A stretch of DNA of 64,000 bases. It comes from JAJDBU01 sp046756925 (GTDB taxonomy: Bacteria > Nitrospirota > Nitrospiria > SBBL01 > JAADHI01). This document shows positions 52,202 through 61,061 of the stretch, in pieces; position 1 is the stretch's first letter, and every line of letters starts with the position of its first letter. The stretch covers positions 1 through 64,000 of the forward strand of contig JBHHXH010000001.1 in the NCBI GenBank assembly GCA_046756925.1, given 5' to 3'. A program made the translations under genes and the position numbers. The notes below the pieces were generated by a model that did not search any database, had not been told where the DNA came from, and saw only the letters and a list, made by a program, of their open reading frames with translations.

Positions 52202-52471
52202 GTGGCGTTCGTTTACCTGACTCCTCTTTTAAGCCGCCATGTAGACACGGCCGGTTTCGAAGTCACCGGTGAAACCCTTTGTGAGATCTTTGAGGCGGTC
52301 TTTTTAGAACGTCCGGCTCTGCGCCCATATCTACTGGACGACCAAGGCCGTTTGAGGCGGCATGTCACGGTGTTCATCGACGGGCAACGTCTTTCGGACC
52401 GAGAGACCCTCAACGATCCGGTCCGGCGTTCGAGCGAGGTTTATATCATGCAGGCCTTATCAGGGGGATAG
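52202..52471 (+). CDS. MoaD/ThiS-like ubiquitin-fold protein
   Basis: An 89-residue beta-grasp protein that starts VAFVYLTPLLSRHVD and ends QALSGG. The terminal di-glycine is the thiocarboxylation/adenylation site in sulfur-carrier proteins (MoaD, ThiS and relatives). The start is GTG 52202 and there is no obvious RBS. It is immediately followed by a decayed beta-propeller gene; MoaD-like and BNR/propeller genes are often paired. No E1-like activating enzyme is in the window. Confidence 0.75.
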   Translation: MAFVYLTPLLSRHVDTAGFEVTGETLCEIFEAVFLERPALRPYLLDDQGRLRRHVTVFIDGQRLSDRETLNDPVRRSSEVYIMQALSGG

Positions 52472-52473
52472 TG

Positions 52474-53154
52474 ATGTCGGATCGACTTTGGGTGGCAACA
52501 CGAAAGGGGCTTTTCCGCCTCGATCGGATTGCAGGAGGGTGGCGAATGTTCAAACCGTTTTTTTTTAGGCGATCCAGTCTCTTTTGTCCTTTCGGATTGG
52601 CGTGACGACGCCGTCTATGCTGCGCTTAACTTGGGGCACTTCGGTGTAAAGTTGCATCGTTTACCGGATGCCGGTGCACATTGGGAAGAAATCGCCGCAC
52701 CGGCTTATCCCCCTGGAACACCGGAGACGGAAGACGACGGCAGCGTAAAGCTGTTATGGTGTCTCGCAGCGGGGAGGTTCAACCAAGCGGGTTGGCTTTG
52801 GGCCGGCACCATCCCCGGCGGTTTGTTTTGCTCGAATGATTTCGGGAATAGCTGGAACCTGGTCGATGCGCTTTGGTCCTTGACGGACCGTCGGGAATGG
52901 CAAGGCGGCGGTTATACGATCAGCCCGGTATCCATTCGATTTGTGTCGATCCCCGCGATGGCCGACATATCGTCTTGGTATCTCCGTCGGCGGGATCTGG
53001 CGAAGCACGGATGATGGAACATCCTGGGCTCCGTGGAGCCAGGGTCTCCGAGCCGCATACGTGCCAGCGGCGCTGTCGGGTGCGAATCATCACCAGGACC
53101 CGCATGCCGTACGACAATCGGCCGCCGGTCCATGCGGTTTCGTTCTCGTAAAAT
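52474..53154 (+). pseudogene. Decayed BNR/sialidase-like beta-propeller gene
   Basis: Read across frames, the sequence matches a family of WD40/BNR-type propeller proteins that usually accompany MoaD-like genes: MSDRLWVATRKGLFRLDR, then LGDPVSFVLSDWRDDAVYAA, ALNLGHFGVKLHR, LWAGTIPGGLFCSND, then QPGIHSICVDPRDGRH and GIWRSTDDGTSWAPWSQG. At least three frameshifts separate these parts: one in a T9 run (52558-52566), one near 52911-52920 and one near 52970-52980. The C-terminal third is missing. It is a pseudogene, or the read is poor here. Confidence 0.82.
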
Positions 53155-53268
53155 TAAAAACAGGACCCGGCCTTCGGATACCATCGCCGGACCAAGACCG
53201 TACCGGGCGGACCCGACCATTTAAACGTCCGCCGTTGTGACAAGACGATCCCTCGAGGAGGAAAGACG

Positions 53269-53871
53269 ATGCGCAACATACTCTGCTTTTTCTTACTTTT
53301 ATTTCCATTGCATGCCGCTTTAGCACAAACAACGGAAGTCGACCTTCCCGGCAGCGTGACCGCACAAGCGACCAGAAAATACAAGAACCTCTCACCGGAT
53401 GAAAAATGTACGAAAATAGATTTCCGTGTGCTCCACGGCTGCCTCGAAGCGCGTTTTTTCGATCCGAGCGCAAGGGTCTACTTCGATACCGGCACGGACG
53501 GCGCCAACGAAATCGATATATTTAACAACGGGGGCTTAAACGCCACCATCGATTTCGTATCGATTTATATCCCTTGGAGACTGGGTCGGGGAAGGTATTA
53601 TGACGTCTGGTCCTGGGGGCCCTTGTTCGGCGCCGGCATCAGCGCCGCGCCACAAGATTCAGAGGACGGCACCCAAAAGGCCTCGGATTCTCCCGTGGTG
53701 TTATTTTCGACAGGCCTGATGTTGGAATATAAATTTGAGGACGGACCTTCCTTTGGGTTCGAAGTGGGATACGCCCTCGGTTTTTCCTCGGACGAATCCC
53801 TCAGCAATAACAATGACAATGCGGCCTATGTCGGTTTAAAAATCAACATCCCCACCAGCCAGCGGGAATAA
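53269..53871 (+). CDS. Exported beta-barrel-like protein of unknown function
   Basis: A signal peptide (1-19, ending LHAALA) precedes a 180-residue mature region rich in alternating hydrophobic residues (IDFVSIYIPWRLGRGRYYDV, VVLFSTGLMLEYKFE, FGFEVGYALGFS, AYVGLKINI), which suggests a small outer-membrane beta barrel or similar. No family was recognised. GAGGAGG lies about seven bases before the ATG. Confidence 0.65.
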   Translation: MRNILCFFLLLFPLHAALAQTTEVDLPGSVTAQATRKYKNLSPDEKCTKIDFRVLHGCLEARFFDPSARVYFDTGTDGANEIDIFNNGGLNATIDFVSIYIPWRLGRGRYYDVWSWGPLFGAGISAAPQDSEDGTQKASDSPVVLFSTGLMLEYKFEDGPSFGFEVGYALGFSSDESLSNNNDNAAYVGLKINIPTSQRE

Positions 53872-53919
53872 CGCTCTCCGATCCGCTTAACTGTACCCTT
53901 CTTCAGTGAAGGAGATCGA

Positions 53920-54507
53920 ATGGACACACAACCCTGTCTGTTTTGTCATAAAACGATCAACGTCAAGAGCCGCCTCTGTCCTTTCTGCGGTGGAGAAAAC
54001 ACGGCGGAAGCCATACACGAAACACCTGTGTGCCCGCGTTGCAAAACGGATCTGCGCCGTCATGACTACCGGGAGACGGTCCTGGACGCCTGCGCGTCTT
54101 GTGGAGGCCTTTGGCTCGACACCCGCGAATTCAAGCAACTGACCTCAAAACGCGACGTTTTTGCAGACGAAACCATCCCCTACGCGTTTCAAAAAAAACC
54201 GCTGCCTCAAGAGGCGGGCTACTTTTCCTGCCCGCTCTGTGACGATCTGATGCTGAGACAGAACTTCAGGAAGATTTCAGGGGTCCTGATCGATCAATGC
54301 CGCGATCATGGGGTGTGGCTCGATGGAGGAGAACTGGACCAATTACGGTGTTTTATCGCAAACGGGGGTTTGGATCAAAGCCAAGACAGGGATATCATGA
54401 TGCATCGTGAAGAGATTTCGGCCATCGCCGCAAAGGTCAAAAATGTGGAATTCATGCAGCGGATCTTGAACCGATGGAAACTAAAATATTGGCTTTTTAA
54501 GGGTTAA
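53920..54507 (+). CDS. Tandem TFIIB-type zinc-ribbon protein
   Basis: The 195-residue protein contains a small N-terminal zinc ribbon (CLFC and CPFC), then two zf-TFIIB-type units: CPRCKTDLRRHDY with DACASCGGLWLDTREFKQL, and CPLCDDLMLRQNF with DQCRDHGVWLDGGELDQL. These units bind zinc in many uncharacterised bacterial proteins. The second unit has CRDHG in place of a second CxxC pair. Function unknown. Confidence 0.85.
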   Translation: MDTQPCLFCHKTINVKSRLCPFCGGENTAEAIHETPVCPRCKTDLRRHDYRETVLDACASCGGLWLDTREFKQLTSKRDVFADETIPYAFQKKPLPQEAGYFSCPLCDDLMLRQNFRKISGVLIDQCRDHGVWLDGGELDQLRCFIANGGLDQSQDRDIMMHREEISAIAAKVKNVEFMQRILNRWKLKYWLFKG

Positions 54508-54519
54508 ACCAAATAAGCC

Positions 54520-54554
54520 AAAAAAAACCGGGCGAGGCCGCCGCCCCGTCCGGT
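54520..54554 (-). terminator. Intrinsic terminator of the grx4 gene
   Basis: On the minus strand an 11-pair stem (54554-54544 with 54537-54527), with one A-C mismatch and one G-U pair, is followed by eight U residues (54527-54520). It lies downstream of the grx gene. Confidence 0.85.
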
Positions 54555-54581
54555 CAATATTGCACTCAGAAGGCCTTTGTT

Positions 54582-54914
54582 TTAGGATACTTCGTCTCCA
54601 AAGGCCTTCTGGAGGAGGGGTTTGACTTCTCCCTTCCGTTCCATTTCATCCAAGATGTCGGTGTCTCCGTAGAACTGGCCGTCGATGAACACCTTCGGCA
54701 GGGTCGGCCAATTGGTCATCTTAGACAGGGTTTCTCTTTTTTCCATGTTTCTCAATACATCGATGACCTCAAAGTCGTAGCCGTATTTGTTGAAAAACAC
54801 GATCGTTTCTTGTGTAAAACCGCACATCGGCATGAGTTTGGTTCCCTTGCCGTAGATTAAGATCTTATTCTCGGCGATTTCTTTTTTGATTTCTTCTTCG
54901 GTGCTATTTGCCAT
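54582..54914 (-). CDS. Monothiol glutaredoxin (Grx4 type)
   Basis: The 110-residue protein is a monothiol glutaredoxin, binding [2Fe-2S] clusters with glutathione. The active site is MCGFT (Cys31) where most members have CGFS. KGTKLMP, NWPTLPKVFIDGQFYGD and the final segments fit the family. It lies 55 bases downstream of bolA. Grx4-BolA pairs form a shared cluster complex for iron-sulfur trafficking and iron sensing. Confidence 0.93.
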   Translation of the reverse strand: MANSTEEEIKKEIAENKILIYGKGTKLMPMCGFTQETIVFFNKYGYDFEVIDVLRNMEKRETLSKMTNWPTLPKVFIDGQFYGDTDILDEMERKGEVKPLLQKAFGDEVS

Positions 54915-54969
54915 CGCTTCTCCTTGCTTTTTCTAAAATTTTTCCATTAACGACTTCACTGCCATGTCA

Positions 54970-55218
54970 TTATGGGGCGGCCGCTTCTTTCGGCGTTTGC
55001 GATTTGATCTCCAGGGCGTGGATGCGGCCGTCTTTCATCGGTTCATCCAAGGCTTGGTAAACAAAGCGCTGACGATCGAGCAGGTTTTTCCCCTCGAATG
55101 CCTCGGACACAATTTGAATCTGAAAATGGTCCATCGTGCCCGTCCGATCCGTTACGGCCACCTCGGCATCGGGCATCGCCTTTTGAATATAAGACACCAG
55201 TACATCCTTGCTGATCAT
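54970..55218 (-). CDS. BolA family protein
   Basis: An 82-residue BolA/IbaG-type protein with VLVSYIQKAMPDAEVAVTDR, HFQIQIVSEAFEGKNLLDRQ and RFVYQALDEPMKDGRIHALEI. It interacts with monothiol glutaredoxins, and the grx4 gene follows in the same direction, so the pair should form the usual [2Fe-2S] complex. An AAAGGA precedes ATG 55218. Confidence 0.93.
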   Translation of the reverse strand: MISKDVLVSYIQKAMPDAEVAVTDRTGTMDHFQIQIVSEAFEGKNLLDRQRFVYQALDEPMKDGRIHALEIKSQTPKEAAAP

Positions 55219-55340
55219 CCTTGGTCCTTTATATTAATCGACTTCGTTTAAAAAATTATAACCCAGCCACTTTCCGATCGTAAAGGAAAAATGTCGGAGC
55301 GGTTCTGACAAGGCAAAGTGGTCTTTGATATGATTTCGAT

Positions 55341-56576
55341 ATGGTTCGAAGCGCCGATCAACACATCATGATGCCGCCGGAAGATCGTCCCAAGTTACTG
55401 ACCGGACGCTTTTTCCTTCTTTTTATGGGACATCTCTTCTTCGGATTCTCCTTTTGGCCTTATGTCCTGTTGCCGGTTTACCTGCAAGACCTGGGTTCCG
55501 GCCTCGCGGACATCGGCATTATTATGGGAACCGCCTCTGTTTCCGGTATTCTCCTCCGTCCTTGGATCGGCGTCGCCCTCGAACGGATTGGACGGCGAAG
55601 ATGTCTTTTGATCGGGGGCTTGGTCTTTCTCATCGCACACCTGCTCTACCTGACGATTGACCGCATCGCTTGGGAAATCTACATGATTCGCCTCATACAC
55701 GGTTTTGGCATCGGGATTCTCTTTTCTACTTTTTTCACCCTTGCAGCGGATATTTCTCCATTATCCCGCCGAACGGAGGGGATCGCCCTTTTTGGGATCG
55801 CGGGGCATTTATCGGGCGCTTTGGGCATTCCGCTGGGAGAACAGATTGTCCGTCTAAGCGGATATCGGGGGCTTTTTCTGGCCTGCGCCTCATTTACCCT
55901 CCTGTTTATCCTAATCGGTTTCTTTCTCGCAGATCCGCCCGTCGAAAAAAAAAGGGGTGATCTATTTGACGTCTATCGATTTGTAAAAACCACCTTCTAC
56001 CCGTCAAACCGCGTTCCGGTGCTCGCAACGGGTTTTTTTGCCATCGGACTCACATCATACATGGTTTTTTTAAAACCCTATGCGCATGATATCGGGCTTG
56101 GTGTGTCCACTTTTTTCCTGGCCTACAGCCTCACGGCCGTCTCCATCCGTCTGATTGGAGGGACCTGGCCGGATCGTTTCGGCTTGAAGCGGGTACTCTA
56201 TCCGTCTTTTGTTTTCCTGGCCGTCGGTATTGCATGGCTTGGCCTTTGGCCCTCATCTACCGGATTGCTTTTCAGCGGCATGCTTTGCGGCATCGGTCAT
56301 GGTTTTATTTTTCCAATCCTGTCGGTCTTGTTCATCAACCGGGCGCCGGATTCGGAACGTGGCGCACGCATGGCCCTCTTTACGCTTTTTTTCGATATCG
56401 GTATCTTTATCGGCTCCCCCTTGTGGGGTTTTGTGGCACATGCCCATGGGTATATATCGATGTTCTTCCTATCGGCCGGCATCGTATTCGTCAGCATTCT
56501 TGCCTTTGTGTTCCTCGATCATTCAGACCATTTTGATGTGGCTATTGAAAGCAAGCATCTTTCCGATTCAAAATGA
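55341..56576 (+). CDS. MFS transporter
   Basis: A 411-residue major facilitator permease with about 12 transmembrane helices. LRPWIGVALERIGRRR between helices 2 and 3 is the conserved loop motif, and GFGIGILFSTFFTLAADISP lies in helices 4-5. The substrate is unknown. It is just upstream of the first cobalamin riboswitch, on the same strand, with no clear terminator between them. Confidence 0.9.
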   Translation: MVRSADQHIMMPPEDRPKLLTGRFFLLFMGHLFFGFSFWPYVLLPVYLQDLGSGLADIGIIMGTASVSGILLRPWIGVALERIGRRRCLLIGGLVFLIAHLLYLTIDRIAWEIYMIRLIHGFGIGILFSTFFTLAADISPLSRRTEGIALFGIAGHLSGALGIPLGEQIVRLSGYRGLFLACASFTLLFILIGFFLADPPVEKKRGDLFDVYRFVKTTFYPSNRVPVLATGFFAIGLTSYMVFLKPYAHDIGLGVSTFFLAYSLTAVSIRLIGGTWPDRFGLKRVLYPSFVFLAVGIAWLGLWPSSTGLLFSGMLCGIGHGFIFPILSVLFINRAPDSERGARMALFTLFFDIGIFIGSPLWGFVAHAHGYISMFFLSAGIVFVSILAFVFLDHSDHFDVAIESKHLSDSK

Positions 56577-56597
56577 AGGGCATAAAAAAACCAAAGA

Positions 56598-56626
56598 TTG
56601 ATTTTATCCAATGACCCTGTTATAAA
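56598..56626 (+). promoter_or_regulatory. Promoter upstream of the tandem riboswitches
   Basis: TTGATT (56598-56603) and TATAAA (56621-56626) are exactly 17 bases apart. Transcription would start near 56633, about 20 bases before riboswitch 1. Confidence 0.5.
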
Positions 56627-56653
56627 ACCTGCATAAGAATATAAGAACCTTCT

Positions 56654-56816
56654 CAGGTCAGCCCGCTTGATTGCCGGGCTTGAAAAGGGAATCCCGTGAC
56701 AATCGGGAGCGGTCCCGCCGCTGTGTTGGGGGACGAAACCCACAAAAGAGCCACTGTCCAATCGATTCGGATGGGAAGGCGTGGGGAGTAGGGCGAACCC
56801 AGAGCCAGAAGACCTG
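56654..56816 (+). promoter_or_regulatory. Cobalamin riboswitch 1
   Basis: The element has the cobalamin-aptamer order: closing stem CAGGTC (56654-56659) with GACCTG (56811-56816), a GCCACTGT core (about 56750), GGGAAGG (about 56773-56779), and the B12-box AGCCAGAAGACCTG (about 56803-56816). It is followed 60 bases later by an intrinsic terminator, so it probably controls premature termination. Confidence 0.9.
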
Positions 56817-56876
56817 CCTGGATGAAGGAACTCGCAAACGGTCTTCGATGGTCAGGACAGCGGGATGGAAAGAGAT

Positions 56877-56914
56877 TCCCCAGCTTTCATCATGAGAAGC
56901 TGGGGATTTTTTTT
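56877..56914 (+). terminator. Intrinsic terminator of riboswitch 1
   Basis: CCCCAGCTT (56878-56886) pairs with AAGCTGGGG (56897-56905), with an extra T-A pair outside, and eight T residues (56907-56914) follow. The placement just after the first aptamer suggests the expression platform of riboswitch 1. Confidence 0.92.
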
Positions 56915-56943
56915 GCTTGAAGAAGGAAACACAACTCAAACAA

Positions 56944-57092
56944 TCTGAACGGCTGCTCGGGAAGGCGGTGTAAAACCGCAGCTGCCCCGCAACTGTGATG
57001 GGAACGAAACCACCAACGCCACTGTCTTGCAAAACCGGGATGGGAAGGGGTGGGAGTAGGTCGCCCAGAGCCAGGAGACCGGGCCTTTCAGA
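56944..57092 (+). promoter_or_regulatory. Cobalamin riboswitch 2
   Basis: A second complete aptamer follows the terminator. It has closing strands TCTGAA (56944-56949) and TTCAGA (57087-57092), then AACCGCAGCTGCCCCGCAAC (56976-56992 region), GCCACTGT (57018-57025), GGGAAGG (57042-57048) and B12-box AGCCAGGAGACCGG (57069-57082). No terminator lies between it and the btuB-like ATG at 57127. Confidence 0.93.
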
Positions 57093-57102
57093 ATCAAAAT
57101 GA

Positions 57103-57118
57103 CTTTCGAGGGAAAGGA
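57103..57118 (+). promoter_or_regulatory. RBS-occluding hairpin after riboswitch 2
   Basis: The ribosome-binding sequence AAGGA (57114-57118) ends eight bases before the ATG. CTTTC (57103-57107) pairs with GAAAG (57112-57116), covering its start; CCTTTC (57084-57089) from the end of the aptamer is an alternative partner for GAAAGG. This indicates translational control by riboswitch 2. Confidence 0.5.
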
Positions 57119-57126
57119 AAATAACA

Positions 57127-59010
57127 ATGAAGAATCGAATGTGTGAAGTATGTGGTGCAACTGGTTTGTTTTTTGCCTTGTTGATGGGTTTCTCGGGTAA
57201 CATATTTGCGGAAGAAATAACTGAAGAAGAGCCGATGTTGCTGGACCCGATCGTCGTGACGGCGACACGACTTCCATCGCCTGTTCCAGAGGTCGGAAGC
57301 AGCATCACCATCATAAAAGGAAGAGATCTTGAGAAAAAACATATTAAAAGTGTCCCGGAAGCGCTTCGGGAAGTCGCCGGTGTGGATGTTGCGCAGTCGG
57401 GCGGACTCGGACAACAGACCTCGGTTTTTCTTCGGGGGGGGGAATCCAATCACACCCTGGTTCTGATCGATGGGGTCAAGGTCAATAGCCCCACGACAGG
57501 CGCTTTTGACTTTGGGGATCTGCTCGTTGAAAATATCGCGCGGATTGAGGTGCTAAGAGGCCCCCAGAGTTCCCTTTACGGATCGGAGGCCATCGGTGGC
57601 GTCATCAACATCATCACGAAGCAAGGCAAGGGGAAGGCGTCGATCTCCTTGCTCACCGAGTTTGGATCCTTTGAAACCTTTCGGCAACGCCTTGGTGTTT
57701 CGGGTTCTGAAAACGACTTCGATTACACTTTTTCCATTTCACGTCTGGAAAGCGAAGGGATTTCCGCGGCCAGTGAACAGCAGGGAAATAGCGAGGAAGA
57801 CGGTTACAAAAACCTAACGGTGTCTCATCGGGTCGGCCTCAACTTCCTCAAAGACGGGCGGGCTGATTTCACCGTTCGATACATGACCGGAGAAGACGAG
57901 ATCGATGCATCTGGCGGGAGTGGCGGAGACGACCTTAACCAAACCATCGAGCGGGATGCAATCTACACCTCACTGGTCCTCAAAAAACCAGTCACCGACT
58001 GGTGGACGCCCTCCCTTCTATTTTCCATCGCGGATGAAAATATTGAAACGAACGAGCCCGACGATCCGGCGGATACCTTCAATAACAGCCTCACAGAGAT
58101 CAACGTCCAAGACCTTCTGTTTCTGAATGCATTTTCTCTTTTGAAAGAAAATACCCTTGTATTGGGGCTGGAGTACGATCAGAAGCAAGGGGCGAGCAGC
58201 AGCGGCGATTTCGACAAAGAAGTCGATATCAAATCGGTCTTTATAGAAGATCAAGCCGCTCTGCGGGATGCCTTATTCCTAACGGTAGGCGTTCGGTACG
58301 ATGACCACAGTACATTCGGCGACAAGACAACGTTTCGTGTCACATCAGCCTATTTGATTGACGGATATGGGATGACCTTGCACGCCTCCTACGGCACCGG
58401 TTTCACGGCACCCTCATTTAATGACCTCTTCTTCGCGGGATTTTCTAATAAAGATCTACAAGCGGAGGAAAGCGAGGGGTTTGACATCGGCGTCAGAAAA
58501 GAATACCCCAGCAGCGGGGAACGCCCCACATCCTGGTTCGACGTGACTTATTTCAAAAATGATTTCGACGAGCTCATCGGTTTCTCTGGCTTTCAACCGT
58601 TTAACATTAACAAGGCCGAAGCAAGTGGTGTTGAATTCACCAGCGGCATCGGTATTGTGAAAGGCTTGGTGATCAACCTTAGTTATACCTACATGGACAG
58701 CGAAGACAAAAGCACAGGGGACCCGCTCTTAAGAAGGGCCAAACACAAAGGCGCTTTTGGGATGGCTTATGATGCCACAAGCCGCCTCAATCTGAACCTG
58801 CTCGCAACCGTTGTGGAAGACCGGATTGACATTGGCGATGTGAAAATGGACGATTATGTCAAGGTCGATTTCGCATCCAGCTATCGCGCCACGGACCAGC
58901 TCGAAGGCTTCGCCCGCATCGAGAACCTCTTCGACCAGACATACGAAGAAATAGTTGGGTTTGGCACCGCTGGTTTCTCGGCTTATGGGGGGGTGACGCT
59001 GACCTTTTAA
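57127..59010 (+). CDS. btuB: BtuB-like cobalamin TonB-dependent receptor
   Basis: An outer-membrane receptor for corrinoids. A signal peptide (about 1-27) is followed by TonB box LDPIVVTATRLP, plug motifs VPEALREVAGVDVAQSGGLG and LRGGESNHTLVLIDGVKVNS, IEVLRGPQSSLYGSEAIGG, then a long beta barrel to the C-terminal SAYGGVTLTF. Length 627 is normal. Placement after two cobalamin riboswitches makes the vitamin B12 assignment strong. It starts the cobalamin locus. Confidence 0.93.
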   Translation: MKNRMCEVCGATGLFFALLMGFSGNIFAEEITEEEPMLLDPIVVTATRLPSPVPEVGSSITIIKGRDLEKKHIKSVPEALREVAGVDVAQSGGLGQQTSVFLRGGESNHTLVLIDGVKVNSPTTGAFDFGDLLVENIARIEVLRGPQSSLYGSEAIGGVINIITKQGKGKASISLLTEFGSFETFRQRLGVSGSENDFDYTFSISRLESEGISAASEQQGNSEEDGYKNLTVSHRVGLNFLKDGRADFTVRYMTGEDEIDASGGSGGDDLNQTIERDAIYTSLVLKKPVTDWWTPSLLFSIADENIETNEPDDPADTFNNSLTEINVQDLLFLNAFSLLKENTLVLGLEYDQKQGASSSGDFDKEVDIKSVFIEDQAALRDALFLTVGVRYDDHSTFGDKTTFRVTSAYLIDGYGMTLHASYGTGFTAPSFNDLFFAGFSNKDLQAEESEGFDIGVRKEYPSSGERPTSWFDVTYFKNDFDELIGFSGFQPFNINKAEASGVEFTSGIGIVKGLVINLSYTYMDSEDKSTGDPLLRRAKHKGAFGMAYDATSRLNLNLLATVVEDRIDIGDVKMDDYVKVDFASSYRATDQLEGFARIENLFDQTYEEIVGFGTAGFSAYGGVTLTF

Positions 59011-59800
59011 ACACCTATATTTTATTAAAACTTGAGATCGCCAGCCTTTTTTCACAACGCAATTGAAGGTTGTCTCGAAGGTAATCCAACGTGATGCCAT
59101 CATCTTGAACGAACCGTTTTAGGAAGCAATGGCAATTTAAAAATTGTCTCGTGTAACAAAGGGAAAGCAGGCGTATTGTGTCTCTACCCAACGTAAAATT
59201 TTTCCATTTCCATTTCCATTTCCAATGGTTATGATGCGGAAATACGATCACGAAAGCCTCTCCGGACCGGGCCGCGCAACCGCTTCGTGAACTGGAGGAA
59301 AGCGGGTGGACACGACATCACCTTCAAACCGCTTGACCTCATCCCCTTTCAGGATTCAGTTGAGATTGAGTGAAGGAACGGCCACCGTGCTTGTGAATAC
59401 TTTCTTCAATCGATAAACTTATGAGAAGCAATCAAAGCGATTTTTATCGTGAAGAAGACTGTACGCTCTAAACGGGTATGTATTTTCGGACCAAGGAGAA
59501 ATAAAGAAGGAATTAACAGCGATAACATTAAAATTGACTCCTTTCTCTACTTAACGTGATCAGGCTGAGCCCCCTACGGGACCAAAGGGCTTTCTTCCAA
59601 GTTCTACCGGGTCGGCTTTTAAACGGGGCATGCTGCTGGCAATTTAATAATTGTGTATGTTAATTTCTGGCCAATGCCCACTAAAGTGCCTGTTTTGGCA
59701 TATATTGCCTGGATAAGCGGCTGTTCACAGCCGAGCGGCTTGGCCGACCTTTATGCTGGTCTGGTTCTGGGCACCTCGCCGAAACAGCAAGGAAAATCCG
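59011..59800. other. Unexplained 790-base interval in the cobalamin locus
   Basis: No supportable gene. It includes a TTTCCA tandem repeat (59201-59224). Protein-like fragments such as PLRELEESGWTRHHLQTA (about 59281-59334) and a frame from 59653 ending in the next gene lack starts or RBSs and may be remnants. No riboswitch core was found before the B12-binding protein. Confidence 0.5.
59201..59224 (+). repeat. TTTCCA hexamer repeated four times
   Basis: TTTCCA is repeated four times without mismatch. It is a short, non-coding microsatellite. Confidence 0.95.
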
Positions 59801-60748
59801 ATGCGAATCGTCTCCTTTCTTCCCAGCGCCACCGAAATCGTCTATGCCTTAGGGCTTGAAGATCAACTCGTCGGCGTGACGCACGAATGCGACTATCCAC
59901 CCGGCGCGAAGAAAAAACCGGTGGCCGTCCGTAATGCCCTGGAGATGGCCGGCTTCAACCAAAGCGAGATCGATCAATGCGTCCGCGAAGCCGTACACAC
60001 CGGAAAGAGCCTTTATGCCGTCGACGAAGCCCTGCTAAAAACAGCGGAACCGGACCTCATCCTTACGCAAGATCTTTGTCAGGTCTGTGCACCCTCCGGC
60101 AACGAAATGGCAAGGCTTTTAAAGCACCTGCCCAAGCCGCCGGAAATCCTGTGGTTGACACCCGCTTGCCTCGACGACATCTTCGAGAACATCAATGCAG
60201 TCGGTACCGCAACGGGCAAGGCCTCCGAGGCGAACGCGCTGGTGGATGAACTCCGGCTTCGGGTGAGAACGACTCAAGATCGTGTACAAAAACTTCATTC
60301 CCGTCCACGCGTCTTTTTCATGGAATGGCTCTCTCCGCCCTATTGCGGCGGCCACTGGGTCGGGGAAATGATCGCCCTCGCCGGGGGATCGGATCCATTT
60401 GCAAAACACGGCGCCGATTCTGTCCGCATCGCTTGGGACGAAATCGCTGCCTATGCACCGGAGATGCTCATCCTATCACCCTGCGGTTTCAATCTCTCTC
60501 AAGTCGTCGATCAAGCCGAACTGTTGACCCACTATTCCGGCTGGGCCTTGCTCCCCGCCGTGAAAAACGGCCGGGTCTTTGCCGTCGACGCCAACAGCTA
60601 CTTCGCCCGGCCGGGACCACGGGTGGTGGACGGCATCGAATTGCTGGCGCACCTTTTTCATCCGGGGCATTTCAAATGGAGGGGGCCGCCTACGGCTTTT
60701 CGTGTTTTGGATCGTGAGATGTTAGAATCCTTGACATCATTACACTGA
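59801..60748 (+). CDS. Cytosolic cobalamin-binding protein (BtuF-like fold, no signal)
   Basis: The protein has the helical-backbone metal-receptor fold of BtuF: MRIVSFLPSATEIVYALGLE, VGVTHECDYPP, DLILTQDLCQVCAPSG, IFENINAVGTATGK and FFMEWLSPPYCGGHWVGEMI. It starts directly on the mature fold at ATG 59801 (AAGGA upstream) with no signal peptide, so it is likely cytosolic; relatives of this kind are usually annotated as cobalamin-binding proteins. It is 315 residues. Confidence 0.88.
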   Translation: MRIVSFLPSATEIVYALGLEDQLVGVTHECDYPPGAKKKPVAVRNALEMAGFNQSEIDQCVREAVHTGKSLYAVDEALLKTAEPDLILTQDLCQVCAPSGNEMARLLKHLPKPPEILWLTPACLDDIFENINAVGTATGKASEANALVDELRLRVRTTQDRVQKLHSRPRVFFMEWLSPPYCGGHWVGEMIALAGGSDPFAKHGADSVRIAWDEIAAYAPEMLILSPCGFNLSQVVDQAELLTHYSGWALLPAVKNGRVFAVDANSYFARPGPRVVDGIELLAHLFHPGHFKWRGPPTAFRVLDREMLESLTSLH

Positions 60749-60754
60749 ATTGGG

Positions 60755-61027
60755 GTGAACCAGATCCCCCCTTTTATTGTTTCTCAGGCTCACCTAAACA
60801 AGACTAAAAGCTTTCTCAAACATTGGACCGAAATGAAAGATAAAGAGTATGCTGTTCTAGAATTACAAGAGGAAGCCATGAAGTATATAATTCGAGCCAT
60901 CGCTAATTTGGCTGCTTATGAAAATACACGTACACATGATTCACAGAGGTTTTTAGAATGGATAAAAAATAACCGAACTGATCTTTTTGATCCTAATGAT
61001 CCTAAAACACAAGATGATCAGGAATGA
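60755..61027 (+). CDS. Small protein of unknown function
   Basis: The 90-residue product starts at GTG 60755, six bases after the previous stop. It is helical (AVLELQEEAMKYIIRAIANL) and ends in an acidic tail (DPNDPKTQDDQE). Its sequence is visibly more AT-rich than its neighbours, which could indicate recent gain. No family was recognised, and it may not be functional. Confidence 0.45.
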   Translation: MNQIPPFIVSQAHLNKTKSFLKHWTEMKDKEYAVLELQEEAMKYIIRAIANLAAYENTRTHDSQRFLEWIKNNRTDLFDPNDPKTQDDQE

Positions 61028-61061
61028 AAATCCAAAGCAAAGAATGGAGCACTAACAAACC

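Noticed and set aside
59653..59859. 68-codon open frame before the B12-binding protein
   Set aside because: It overlaps the true gene start, has no RBS and no family match.
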